From NCBI RefSeq assembly GCF_021917145.1, contig NC_061064.1:1391185-1455184 (forward strand): a DNA stretch of 64,000 nt. The letters run 5' to 3'. How positions within the stretch are numbered: the stretch's first letter is position 1; every line of letters starts with the position of its first letter. Shown here in pieces: positions 46,908-57,812 of this stretch. This DNA is from Hypomesus transpacificus. Lineage: Eukaryota; Chordata; Actinopteri; Osmeriformes; Osmeridae. Both the position numbers and the translations under genes were made by a program. A model generated the notes under the pieces. It ran no database searches. It saw only the letters and a program-made list of their open reading frames with translations, and was not told the origin of the DNA.

Positions 46908-49900
46908 GTTGTTTCATGTCAGACCGGGGGGGGGGGTCGAAATAATTCACAAAATCAATCAACAACAACAAACAAATAATTTCTGCATATGCAGGTAGCG
47001 ACGCTGCATACAGGGTGCTAAATAACTATTTAACTGGTCGGCTCCATGACGCCGGGTAAGTAGCTAGCTCTTGAAACTTCTCACCAAAACAACGAAGGGG
47101 AACCTTCGATTAAGACATGTCCGTCGGTACCTAGCGAAAAGTAGCCTCAACTTTCCTAGACCTTTAGCTACGGCACTAATGCTGAAGGCTCGCTGATGTA
47201 GCTGTCGGTCTCACTAGAACGGCGTATGCATCGTTGCTAACGTGTGCTGACGTAGTGACTGTGTGTGTATGTGAGAAAGACGCGTGCGTGAAAGAGACGG
47301 AGGGAGAGCAGGGAAAGGAAATGCAGCTGAACGAATACGCTGCGTGTTTTTACCTAAATAGCGATAAAAAAAAATGTTTACGAAACGCAATGTGTGGCGG
47401 CCGGTGTTGATTCTGTGGCGCACCGCCACAAATTAGTCTATGTGTGGGAAACACTGACTCATGAAATGCATCATGTGAATATCAGAATCTGGGTTGGTTG
47501 TTAGAAGTGAGTCCTGTGGTCCACCTCCAGTGTTTCATCAGTCAATGCTCTGCAGGTCGACAGGCTTTCACTCCTGCAACAATGCAATTGCAAACATTTT
47601 ATGTTTACCTCTCAAAGCTGGCACCAGCTCGACCTATTGTGGTTTGAGTTTCCCTCGCCATCTGGAAGTCATTTGTAAATGAGTACAATAAAATTTATTA
47701 AAAATAAGTAAGCACTTTTTTTATGCCAAGTCCAGCAAAACCACACAATGATGTGATTATGGTATACATTCTTTAAAGTTGCTGGAAATGCAACTCCAAA
47801 ATCTGGTAGTCAGCGCGCTCCTCTCCCTTCTCCGTTTTCCTACAAACAGACTCCAAACACCTGCAATTAGTCACGTCTCCGAAGGGTCAATGTAAAACCT
47901 CACAGCACAGTGCTGTTTTTAGGGCGTATAGACTAACTGTGAGGGTCTGCTCATCAGAGAGTGATAAGGTGGATCATTCTGCTGATGTCTCTCCCTCGGG
48001 TAGATCATCCACGAGGTTAGCACCGGGAACGTGGTGCATCATCTGTGCAGCAACGCCTGTTTCAACACCTTCCGGGCGTCCAAGGGGCTGAAGACCAACT
48101 GCTGCGATGCCTGTGGCACCTACATCAACATGTCGGCCTGCAGACCAGAGTACCTGCTCCACGACGGCGTACAGAGGAGGTTCTGCAACTCCTCCTGTGT
48201 CAAGCTCTACAAGATGGTGGGTGTGCTCCTTTGTTAAATTGGTCAATTCAAGGTTTGTGACGGTTCTGCGGTTGGTGTTTGATAATCATGGGGGGGGGGT
48301 AAGAACTTTGTGAAGGGGGAGACGTTGAATGGACAAGTTGATTTGAAAACGTTTGCTTTTCCTGTGCTTGTTTTTGTCTTTTTTAGAAGAACACCAAGGT
48401 GTTGTCGTGCCAGTGGTGTAAGACTCTTGGTCAGAAGTTTGAAATGCTGTCGAACGTGGACGCCGGTGGGAATATCCAACACTTCTGTTCCACCTGCTGT
48501 ATCACGTCATACAAAGTGAAAACGTCTGTCAACGCAGGTACTGGGAGAACGCTCTTGTTGCACGGACGTTGTTGTTATTTTTATGACCTTGTGTTCGAGG
48601 AAGCTAATGATGCGTCTTCTCTGCTAGTTCCTCAGTATCCTTGCGTCTTCTGCAAAAGATCTCTCCGTGAACCTGCGTACTTCTGCAAGGAAAACAAGAC
48701 AGTATACGCATTCTGCAGCCCGGGGTGTTGGATCAAATTTCAGGTAAGGCAACCCCGGCATACACCCAGAACAACAGCAGGGGGAACATAGGCTCAGCTA
48801 AATGTTGCTTTTTTATTTAAACATACGTTCCAGAAGCTTATATAACAGTCTGTCTTTACGTGGATTTGTTTTAAACATGCGTTATTGATGCCCGAGTTCA
48901 AAGGCACTTGAATTAGTTTTTGGGGTGAGGGTTTCTGAAAGCGATAAAAAAACCTGTTAATATTTACAGTGAGATGTACATGCTTGGCTGTGGGTGCCAG
49001 TAAAGCAGAAGAATGCTTGTTAAACTGTCCCTAAACTGCTGCATTGAGGAGCCCAACCTCACCTCTGGAGGCATACAAAGCCTAGCTTGTCATAAAGAGC
49101 CTTGGTATGGATAGGGTCACTGCTTGAACACCTTCTCTTTCTTTCTCTATGAGATACATGAACCACGGCTTGTTTTGATCATGCAAAACTCTTGTAATTT
49201 GAAGCTCTTGTCTGTGAAAGTTACCTTTTTGATATAAACATTTTGAGATGCCCTGTATAATGGATAGATAATGTGTAGATGATCATGTTTGAAATGTGTG
49301 CTGCATCTTTTCAGAGCCACAATCCAGATGGTGTCATCCATTTAAACTGCCAATCCTGCCACGACATGTTCACATGGAAACCAGAAGTCTTAGAATGGCA
49401 GGTAATCAAACGATTTTGAATAATCAAAATCACCATGTCTAGTATTTATATAAAAAGCCTCAAAATAAACATTTTAGCAGTGGCTTTGTTTCGAGGGAGA
49501 TATATTCACTCCTGGAGAATAACTCCTTGCTTGTCATCACGTTTCAGAACTCCATGTATCAGTTCTGCAGCAAAGACTGCAGTAGGGCCTACAAGGGCCT
49601 GCACGGGGTGATCACGTCATGTGCGCAGTGCAAGCAGGAGAAAGTCCTACACAAGAAGATGATGTTTTCAGGGGTGGAGAAGGCTTTCTGCAGTAACGGT
49701 TAGCACCGGGCTTGGGTTCCTGCCATTCATGTGTCTGCCTTTACAAAGCAGATGAAGGTGATCCATGTTGCGTGCTCACAGTGAAACGGTTTGTTCCCCC
49801 AGCCTGCGGCGTGCTGTACAAACAGGACGTCACCAGACGTCTGGGAGCTATGTCTGTGGACTGCTCCTACTGCTCCCAGACCTGTGTCCCCACGGTCACA

Positions 49901-52900
49901 GACGAACAAGGGGACAAGAAGTGGGCCTTCTGTGCCCTGGACTGCAAGAGGAAATACCTCCGCCTACACCTGAACGTACGTCACAAACAGAATATACATG
50001 CTCTGGATTTGTTCACAGAGCACACGCCGACCTTGGGCTGTTCCGGATGCTTCTCCGTACTTGGCCTGGGTTCAGAGCACGCATGTCCATCCACTGTAAA
50101 TCTGGGTTGACATGTCCAGCGTAGCACGGTATACGTTTACATTACTGGGCACGTCCTGAATGTGTCGCGTGAGACCGGGTGGATTCATATCTGTTTATAT
50201 TTGTATGCAATGTTTTGTGTGCTGGACGTTTGACGGTGTCTCCTTCACCTGTCCAGATGTCGTTCTGCCACTTGTGTCAACGCCAAGGGAAACTCCATGA
50301 GAATCTGCTGTGGAAGGGCGACCTTAAACACTTCTGCAACCACCAGTGCCTGCTCTACTTCTGCAGCCAGCACAACCAGCCCAACCCTCAAGGTCCTGAT
50401 AAACCGACAACATGTCCAAATAACTGTCCGATTTTGCCTTACACTTTGGGTCCCAATCAGCTGCTTCAGATGAAACACTGCAATCCAATGCATCTACCTG
50501 AAACATTTGAATGATATGTCACTCAGGGTTTGGTCGTTTTGAGTTGCAGAGTTTTGACGTTGTCTCTGTTTGTCAGGTTACTGGGAGGACTGCTCATCTC
50601 CCACAGACCTGGAAAGTGGAAACATATGTTAGGCTCCCTCACTAATTGGCTGTTAAATGTCTATATGTTTACTGGCCCTACAGGACTTTCCCAAGGGCCC
50701 AAGTCCCCCCCTGCTGCTACCAGGAAAAGTGAAGTGAGTCTTTTTTTATTATTTTATTTAGTTCCTGTTCCACAACACCAACAATGAACAGCACTGTTAG
50801 CACGGATCATGATTCCTCAACATACGCCACATACACGGTCCTTTACCCTATGGTGTTTTCTTGGGAATGTTTCAGTCGCAGGCTCCTGCAAAGCTGAGGT
50901 CTACGTCCAGGCCTGAATCTGCAGCTGTTTCTTCCCTCGCTCCTTCCCCCACGTCCCAGAAGAACAAGTCGTCCATGTGCAAGCCCATGGTGGAAACCAT
51001 CGCCATCACCTGTAAACCTGAGACCAAGACCCAGAGCTGCCAGACAGGTGACCAGGATGCTCAGTGTTTCTCTGTCAGCCTGTTTCAGTCAGTCTTGTAC
51101 TGACAGTGGGTTTCCAGACCGTGCTGAAACTCAATTGATTGTATCCGTTGTTCTCTATGTTTCAGATGACTACCTGCTGGCTCCGCCCCTAGTGTTGCCC
51201 ATCCCAGTGCCTGTGTATGTTCCCCTGCCTCTGCAGATGTACTGTCAGTCCACTCCCATCACCCTGGCCTGGCCCCTGCCCGTGAGTTTCCTTCATATAG
51301 ATGGAAGGTGTTACTCTGACCTCCTAAAGCCGCTTGTATGTCCTGAGTGTGTGTGGTCTGCTCCTCCAGCTCCCGGTGCCTGTGTTCCTACCCAGCACGC
51401 TGGACCAGATCATGGAGACCATCAAGGAACTCAAGCTCAGCCTGCCCTACCAGCCGCCTGGGGCTGACGTCACCGCTGAGGGCGAGGCTGAGGCTCAGGG
51501 AGAGGCTAAGGGCGAGGCTGACATCACCAGCGAGGCTGAGGATGAGGCTGATATCACCAGCGAGGCTGAAGACAAGGCTGAAGGCAAGGCTGAAGGCAAG
51601 GCTGAAGGCAAGGCTGAAGGCAAGGCTGAAGGCAAGGCTGAAGGCAAGGCTGACATCACCAGTGAGGCTGAGGACGAGGCTGAGGACGAGGCTGATATAA
51701 CCAGCGAGGCTGAGGACGAGGCTGAAGGCAAGGCTGACATCACCAGCGAGGCTGAAGGCAAGGCTGACATCACCAGTGAGGCTGAGGACGAGGCTGAGGA
51801 CAAGGCTGACATCACCAGCGAGGCTGAGGACGAGGGAGAGGATGAGGCTCAGGGAGAGGCTGAGGGTGAGGCCGGGCCCTGTCTCAACCCCAGTGGTGAG
51901 TCTGTCTCTCCTCATAGGGGCATTTCCAGGCAAGCTAGGCTCACCTGTGGCAACCACTACAGGACTGTTGATCTTGTGGTGTTTGTGTTCCTAGGTGGGA
52001 GCCGTGATGCGGAGCAGGAAGAGGAGCCTGTGCCGGCCCCCCAGGCCCTCCTGACCTCTGACCTGGACGTGGAGGACATGGTGTCTGAGCCAGGCTCTGC
52101 TGACCCGCTCCTCACAGGCATGTTCCTGCAGCTGTTCACCACCAGGAATGGGAGATGCATACACGTCGGGTCGCCAAGTGCCAAACGGGCCTCGACCCCG
52201 ATGCCAGGGATGTGGTGAGGTGGCGGTGATGTCTATTCTTACCTCTCTCTCTCTCTGTGGCTCCCAGGCCCTCAGGGGGGGCATGCTGGCTCTGACGGTG
52301 GAGCAGTAGAGCTTCCATCAGGCACACCAGAGGAGAGCCCTACTGTCGTGGCCCTCAAGGTATTCACTCTGACCACCAGTGTGTTCTGGTGTCTAACTTC
52401 ATCCTCCAGTGTTAAATGAGCTTCCCTTTCTCTACAGTGTGTGAAAAGGGACTGTTTAGACCTGTGGTGTTCCTCAGGGCCTCAGGGTCGCCTGTCCTGC
52501 ATGTTTGACATGTTCTCCTGCTTCAACACACCCCATTCAGATGAATGGGTGGTCTTCACGCTCACCTAACCACAGCTTCTCTGTGTGACAGGGTTCGAAG
52601 AGGCAGGCGATGTCGGGCGTGGTTGTCCGGGACCCCCTGGACAGCCAGGCTCCAGGCCCTGGGCTGGACAGCTCCTGTGGGGTCCAGGCCTGGAGGGCCT
52701 GGGTGGAGACCCAGCGCTCTGGAGGTGGGCACAGAAAAGGTCAGATTACGTGTCACTGGTTTTTAGTACAGGCCCAACAGGCCTTGGAAAAAAATAACAT
52801 AAATATTTTTTTTTTTTTGGGGGGGGGGGGGGGGGACAGGCCCAAACAGGCCTTGGAGGAAGAAAAAAAAAAGCAGGGCAATTTTTTTTAAACATTTATA

Positions 52901-55900
52901 TTTTTATTCTTGCACAGGTCCAACAGGCCTTTAATAAAAGTCCTGATCTTTGTACATATTAGATATAAAAATGACCATGTTGTTATTTGTCTGTTCAGAG
53001 AACCCTGTAGATCTGCAGGAGGATCTTTTGTCCTGCTCTCCGTCGGAGCTCAACCAAGGCCTGTCCCAGTTTGTCCAGGACGTGGTGAGCCCCAGAGGAC
53101 CCTGCTTCCAGCCTCCCAGCGTCTTCTATCTGTGTCTGGGCATCCAGCAGGTACCACCAGCCAGACAGCCAGACACCAGGCCCATGTCAAGATACACACT
53201 AAAACGTAGCACAGATCAAGCTGCTTGTATTATATGTTTGTTTGTTTTTGAGTCAACTTTTCAGTCGTGTGTTAAGGTATACGTTTATTTTCAACCCAAA
53301 CCTTTGAGTCAATGGTTTTTGCATGTTTTGCAGTTCCTCCTTGAAAACAGCCGCATGGTCAACATCTTCACGGACCAGGTGTACAGCAGCTTTGCCAGGC
53401 AGCTGGATGGAGTCCTCAGTGGCTGGGTTCCTCTGCTCAACACAGACGGTATCATGACACCTTCCCACATGTACAGATCTTCCTTCATGTACTGTACCTT
53501 GCACAACTGTTAGGCACCTGACATTCTTTTACATGAAAATTCTCAACAACGACAAAAAAGTATTTCTTTAAGTAATTTTGCGTAATTTTTATTCTTATTT
53601 TTGGAGCCTAAGACTTTTGCACAGTACTGTATTTCAGGCTCATAAAATAAGATACCTATATGTGTTTCAGTCATAAGTCTGCCTGCCTGCCTGTCTGTGT
53701 CTCTGCCTATCTTACCTGTCTTGTCTGTCTGTCTGCCTGTCTCACCTGTGTGCTGCATGTTGCCTCCAGGTGATCCCGTGTCTCACCTGTCTCACCTGTG
53801 TGTCTGCCTGCCTGTCTCCAGGTGATCCTGTGTCTCGTGTTGTGGAGGAGCACCTGTGGGAGTGTAAGCAGCTGGGAGTGTACTCTCCCTTTGTGCTGCT
53901 CAACACGCTCATGTTCTTCAACACCAAGTTCTTCCACCTGCGCACCGTGGAGCAGCACCTGCAGCTGTCCTTCGACAACGTCGTCCGCCGGACCAAGAAG
54001 GGCCCCACCGCCAAGCTGGCCAGCGTGTGTTACCGCCCCCGCACACGCTACAAGAAACACACCAGCAGAGGTGAGAGGGGGGAAAGGGGGTGTGAGGGGG
54101 GAAAGGGGGTGTGAGGGGGGAAAGGGGGTGTGTGAGGGGAGGGGGGGGGGGGGGGGGGTGATGGGGGAGGGGAGGGGGAGGGGGGGGGTAAGGCTGAGCC
54201 CCTTCACTCTCTCTCCTCCTGTTTTCCAACTCTCTCCAACTGTCCTATCGATAAAACAAAATATTAAAAGCTAGAAAATAAATCAAACGTAATCCTTCAG
54301 ACGGTTTGCCTCAGATGTGGAGAGCCCTCCAGCCAGTTGGATCCTGATCCGTTTTAACCCCTGCTAGCTGAGTAGAAGTATCTCTCCCCGACCTCTGACC
54401 CGGGCTTGGGGGGTTATGACCCCCGACCCCGCCCAGCGGGACACCTGTCCTCTCTCATGTGTGTACCAGGAAGGGACGATGGCACACGGCTGGTGTCACA
54501 GCAGTTATTGGATCATAACTGCGGCCCCAACAACCCTGAACATAAATGGCTTAGAGCAACCGTTTAGCTGTTAACAGCACAAGTTCCTCTGTAGATGAGG
54601 AACCCTAACCCTAACGTGGTGCTAATGAGCTGTGCAGCATAGTGGACAGGGCTGCAGCGCTTGGGAAATGTTCAGGGTGCCAGACGTTTATTTAAAACCT
54701 ATACGTTGGAATCCCTGAAATGTCTGGATGTTTTCGGACAGGCTCCTACTGAAGGTCTATTCTGGAGTCAGGCTGAGTCAGGCTGGCCCTGACTGGATAG
54801 CAGTGTCTCTACTAGATAGTTTGGTGTGTTTTTCCAGGTCAGGTTGAAACAGTTGGAGAAGGGATATGGCTGGACTGGGGTGTAGTGTCTGCTAGGTGTT
54901 TGGGGGGGGGGGGGGGGGGGGGGTGTGAGAGAGGCCTTGGGCCTGCCATCTGGAAACCTCTTCCTCTCTCGTGTTGGTGTCTGTGTTGCTGCTGGTCTGA
55001 CCCTTACAAACACGACCTGGAGCTGTTGATGCAGGAGATGGAAGTTTTGGTTGCCTTCCCCCTGGTTTAGTCACCGCTCTATTCTGAGCATGTCTGAGAG
55101 CTATTAATACACCAGCAGGGAGAGGCTGTGTGAAGGGCTGCCCTAAGCCAGGGAGATGCAGGGAGGGGCTGTGTGAGGGGCTGCCCTCAGACAGGGAGAT
55201 GCAGGGAGGGGCTGCCCTCAGACAGGGAGATGCAGGGAGGGGCTGCCCTCAGACAGGGAGATGCAGGGAGGGGCTGCCCTCAGACAGGGAGATGCAGGGA
55301 GGGGCTGCCCTCAGACAGGGAGATGCAGGGAGGGGCTGCCCTCAGACAGGGAGATGCAGGGAGGGGCTGCCCTCAGACAGGGAGATGCAGGGAGGGGCTG
55401 CCCTCAGACAGGGAGATGCAGGGAGGGGCTGCCCTCAGACAGGGAGATGCAGGGAGGGGCTGCCCTCAGACAGGGAGATGCAGGGAGGGGCTGCCCTCAG
55501 ACAGGGAGATGCGTGGCGGTGCGTCTCCCCTCCCTGCACTCTCACACCCCGACCTCGTGCTGCCGGCTGGGAGAGACCGCGGAAGGAAACAGTCACTTTC
55601 ACCGGGCCCCCCATCTCCACGGGAACGCACCGACTTAACTATCAGTGTGTTCTGGTATGCAACAAGCGCTGTTTGCTTAGCACTCACAGATCTGTGTCCT
55701 GCCTCAGTCTTCCACCAGCCCCATTTACAGCCTAATTAGAACCTCCATCTGGAGGAAAAAGGAAGAATTGTCTTGGAACGTCTTATAAGTCTACAAATGT
55801 GTTTGTGTTTTTCTTGAATAGAGTACACCCTGGGTAAAAGGAAACGAGAAGACGAGGAGGAACTGGAGCAGGAGGAGAACCGCATGAACCCCCTCAGATG

Positions 55901-56240
55901 CCCCGTCAAGTTCTTTGAATTCTACCTCTCCAAATGGTGAGAACCAGCCAGCCCTGCAGACAGGAAGAACACACTCATACAGGAACCCCTAGGTGTTGCT
56001 TGTTGTGTACTTCAATGCCGACTCAAGTCCCCGTGTGTGTTCTGTTCCCTTAGCCCCAACGGCGTGCTCAGCAGTTCCACCTCCATCTACCTGCTTCCGG
56101 AGAGAACCTGCACCATCGACAGCGACCTGTGGTACTCCGAGACGCCCATGTCCAGGGGAATGCTCGGAGTCCTGCTCAACCGCATCCTGGCTGTGAGGGA
56201 CATTTCTGGGGAGCCCTCGGGACAGCACAACACGGACTGA
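44365..56240 (+). CDS. zmym3: ZMYM3, MYM-type zinc finger protein
   Basis: A nuclear chromatin protein; the mammalian form associates with LSD1/HDAC complexes and BRCA1-linked repair. Exons: 44365-45412, 45688-45783, 45916-46285, 46392-46560, 48004-48216, 48387-48537, 48628-48743, 49315-49401, 49548-49698, 49803-49975, 50257-50392, 50684-50733, 50876-51047, 51166-51281, 51370-51895, 51995-52117, 52268-52359, 52592-52739, 52999-53150, 53334-53448, 53822-54070, 55822-55936, 56054-56240. Frame holds throughout, giving 1584 aa (human 1370). The start is MDPS, as in human. Residues 26-125 are a 9-residue repeat. About 455-905 are successive Cys-rich MYM fingers ([19 protein letters not shown]). 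About 980-1016 is the Pro/Val stretch [18 protein letters not shown]. An acidic tandem repeat follows (about 1053-1184). The C-terminal DUF3504-like domain ([38 protein letters not shown]) closes it. Exon 18 could end 15 bases earlier in the same phase. Intron 16 appears to start with GC. Confidence 0.95.
44440..44739 (+). repeat. zmym3: In-frame 27-base / 9-residue repeat in zmym3 exon 1
   Basis: Eleven consecutive units with the pattern LS-x-x-A-x-x-x-x (for example [54 protein letters not shown]). One unit has 10 residues. Divergence between units is high, so the array is old or under selection for the protein pattern. Confidence 0.85.
46611..46668 (+). repeat. 13-bp repeat (AGATTACAGTCTC), 4-5 copies
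   Basis: A short array about 50 bases downstream of the donor of zmym3 exon 4 (46560). Confidence 0.88.
46842..47456. mobile_element. Non-autonomous DNA transposon (hAT-like), 615 bp
   Basis: The terminal inverted repeat begins CAGTGTTTCCCACA and ends TGTGGGAAACACTG, and the inner parts (TATGTGGCGG / CCGCCACAAATTA) also pair. A 5-bp direct repeat ACTCA flanks it (46837-46841 and 47457-47461). It has no transposase and lies in zmym3 intron 4. It contains a run of about 30 Gs (46877-46906) inside the left arm. Confidence 0.75.
51478..51872 (+). repeat. zmym3: Coding minisatellite in zmym3 exon 15 (acidic repeat)
   Basis: Three in-frame motifs, AEGK (12 bases), EDEA/EDKA and ADITSEAE, are shuffled over about 395 bases, with a run of seven AEGK copies. 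The product is about 130 residues rich in Glu, Ala, Asp and Lys. It sits where human ZMYM3 has only a short Ala/Glu stretch. Confidence 0.92.
52118..52123 (+). promoter_or_regulatory. Probable GC-type 5' splice site, zmym3 intron 16
   Basis: CTCACAG|GCATGT is the only nearby junction that joins in frame to the exon at 52268 with a sensible donor. A GT at AA|GTGCCA further on is also in phase but has poor donor context. The strong-looking TG|GTGAGG at about 52215 shifts the frame to a stop. Confidence 0.5.
52760..52930 (+). repeat. CAGGCCCAACAGGCCTTGG repeats with a poly-G run
   Basis: Three imperfect copies of ACAGGCCCAACAGGCCTTGG are separated by A-rich and T-rich runs and an 18-G tract (about 52819-52836), in zmym3 intron 18. 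Confidence 0.75.
54070..54190 (+). repeat. G-rich (GTGAGGGGGGAAAGGGG)n tract
   Basis: A G-rich array beginning exactly at the donor of zmym3 exon 21 (54070|GTGAGA), with a long G run at about 54139-54157. Confidence 0.9.
54901..54923 (+). repeat. Poly-G tract
   Basis: An uninterrupted run of about 22 Gs on the sense strand of zmym3 intron 21. Confidence 0.9.
55140..55515 (+). repeat. 31-bp tandem repeat, about 12 copies
   Basis: Copies of GGGGCTGCCCTCAGACAGGG plus AGATGCAGGGA. Because 31 is not a multiple of three, the array cycles through all three frames, and it has no stop in any plus-strand frame, giving spurious 125-201 aa open frames. It lies in zmym3 intron 21, about 300 bases before exon 22. 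Confidence 0.94.
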
Positions 56241-57812
56241 ACCAGCACACAGCAGCACCGGGGATACGCTTGTGGTACAAAAGGTGCCAGACTTCTTTTT
56301 CCGTTTCCTTGGCAAGATACAGTACTAACACCATTTGTAGTAACTTGATAAATGTAATGACACCGTGTTATGGTTTAGTCACTTCAGTTTATTGTAATCA
56401 GGGCAATGAGGAGGGAAGTGTTTCCCGGGACAAGTGGATGGTAGTTTGGTCATTAGTGGCATCTTGTGTTGCCCCTGTAGGCCACATGCCTACCTGAGAA
56501 GATCCCTGATCCTCCTGTAGGTTATCACTAGTGAATAATGTCACACTAAGGTAGTTGAACCACATTTTATGTTTTTACAAGAAAACTGTACTTTATACTT
56601 TGTACATGTCAAATGCCACCATGTTCTACTGGAATAACAACCAGACAAGTTGTTTTGGTGAGTTTGGAACAGCGCGTGTTGTGTGTGCCATGGTTTGGAA
56701 GAGAAGGAATGCAGACGTTCTGGAATGGATCATTTGTTTATATTGTATTGGAGATCTATTTTTATTACACATTTTTATAGAGAACTGCATTTTACTTAAA
56801 ATTCATTTATTTAAAATGAAAATGTAATGCAATACTGGTCTCCTTTTCATTCCGAAGCAGATTTGTAACTATATAATTGATGGCACTGTATATTATCAAA
56901 CAGTTGAGTTTCAAATCTGCACTGAAAAAGGACAGTCTATGGAAATGAATACCTGTACAGTAATAACAACCTCTCACCTACATTAGTTGTTGTTGGGTTA
57001 TTTAATCATAAAACAGATGTTGCCATTCATTAAACCACATCAACCTTGAATAGCCTTTTAAACATGTTTTATTGTTCATTGTCATGTTTTTCAAATGTGT
57101 TAACCAAAGGTTTAACGTCTTTACAACTATGAGTTTATATTGTTTTGTGAAGTGAGAGGATTCAGAAATCCATATATTTTATAGTTTTGTTTATAACAAT
57201 CCACAAAGCTTTTATTAAATCAGTCCAATCTGTACTGTTGCATACAAGCAAATGTAAAAATGTTGTTATGCAGACTTGATTCCAGACAAAGTATTAACCT
57301 ATACACAGATACAAATCTGATTTCATGTGATTCATTGGATGTTGAACCAATCACGTTGGACAGTTAGGACAACAGAAGCGCTTTCGGTCAAAATGTGTCA
57401 TTTCCCTTCAATACTTTTTCTGAAACATTCAGACTTTCAGCTGTAAAGGGACAGTTGAATTTAGTTTCCACTTCTGTCATTGTGGGATTTATGTAAAAAA
57501 AACTGCTGCTGATTAAAACAGCTAGCAGATTCTGTTCCGTATTCAAGAAATAAGGACATTATGGACTACCTAATCAAGTAAACAATATAAAACCAGGCAG
57601 TTCTAGACAAGCCTGTGTTGACAACTGATTCTAGCTACTTTTCCAGGTTAATTCCTCAAACATTTGGTTTAGAATGCTTCAATTCAAGTACATTATGTAC
57701 AAAATGAAACTAATCTTGAAACAGGTCTACATCATGCATCCTAATCTGGGTAAGATTTTCATGAGAAAAATTAAGGCACAAACAATTTAAACATGTCACT
57801 CTTTGAGGAAAC
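56241..57812. other. Convergent 3' ends of zmym3 (+) and the alpha connexin (-)
   Basis: AT-rich non-coding sequence that must hold both 3' UTRs. A candidate shared cleavage region lies at 57211-57219. No additional gene was recognised. Confidence 0.65.
57211..57219. terminator. Overlapping candidate poly(A) signals on both strands
   Basis: TTTATTAAA reads AATAAA on the minus strand (57216-57211) and ATTAAA on the plus strand (57214-57219). It lies between the convergent zmym3 and connexin genes. Another minus-strand AATAAA is at 57073-57068. Confidence 0.45.

Noticed and set aside
55130..55739. 201- and 188-codon open frames
   Set aside because: The 31-bp array has no stop in any plus-strand frame, so open frames arise automatically. 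It lies in a zmym3 intron between well-supported exons.
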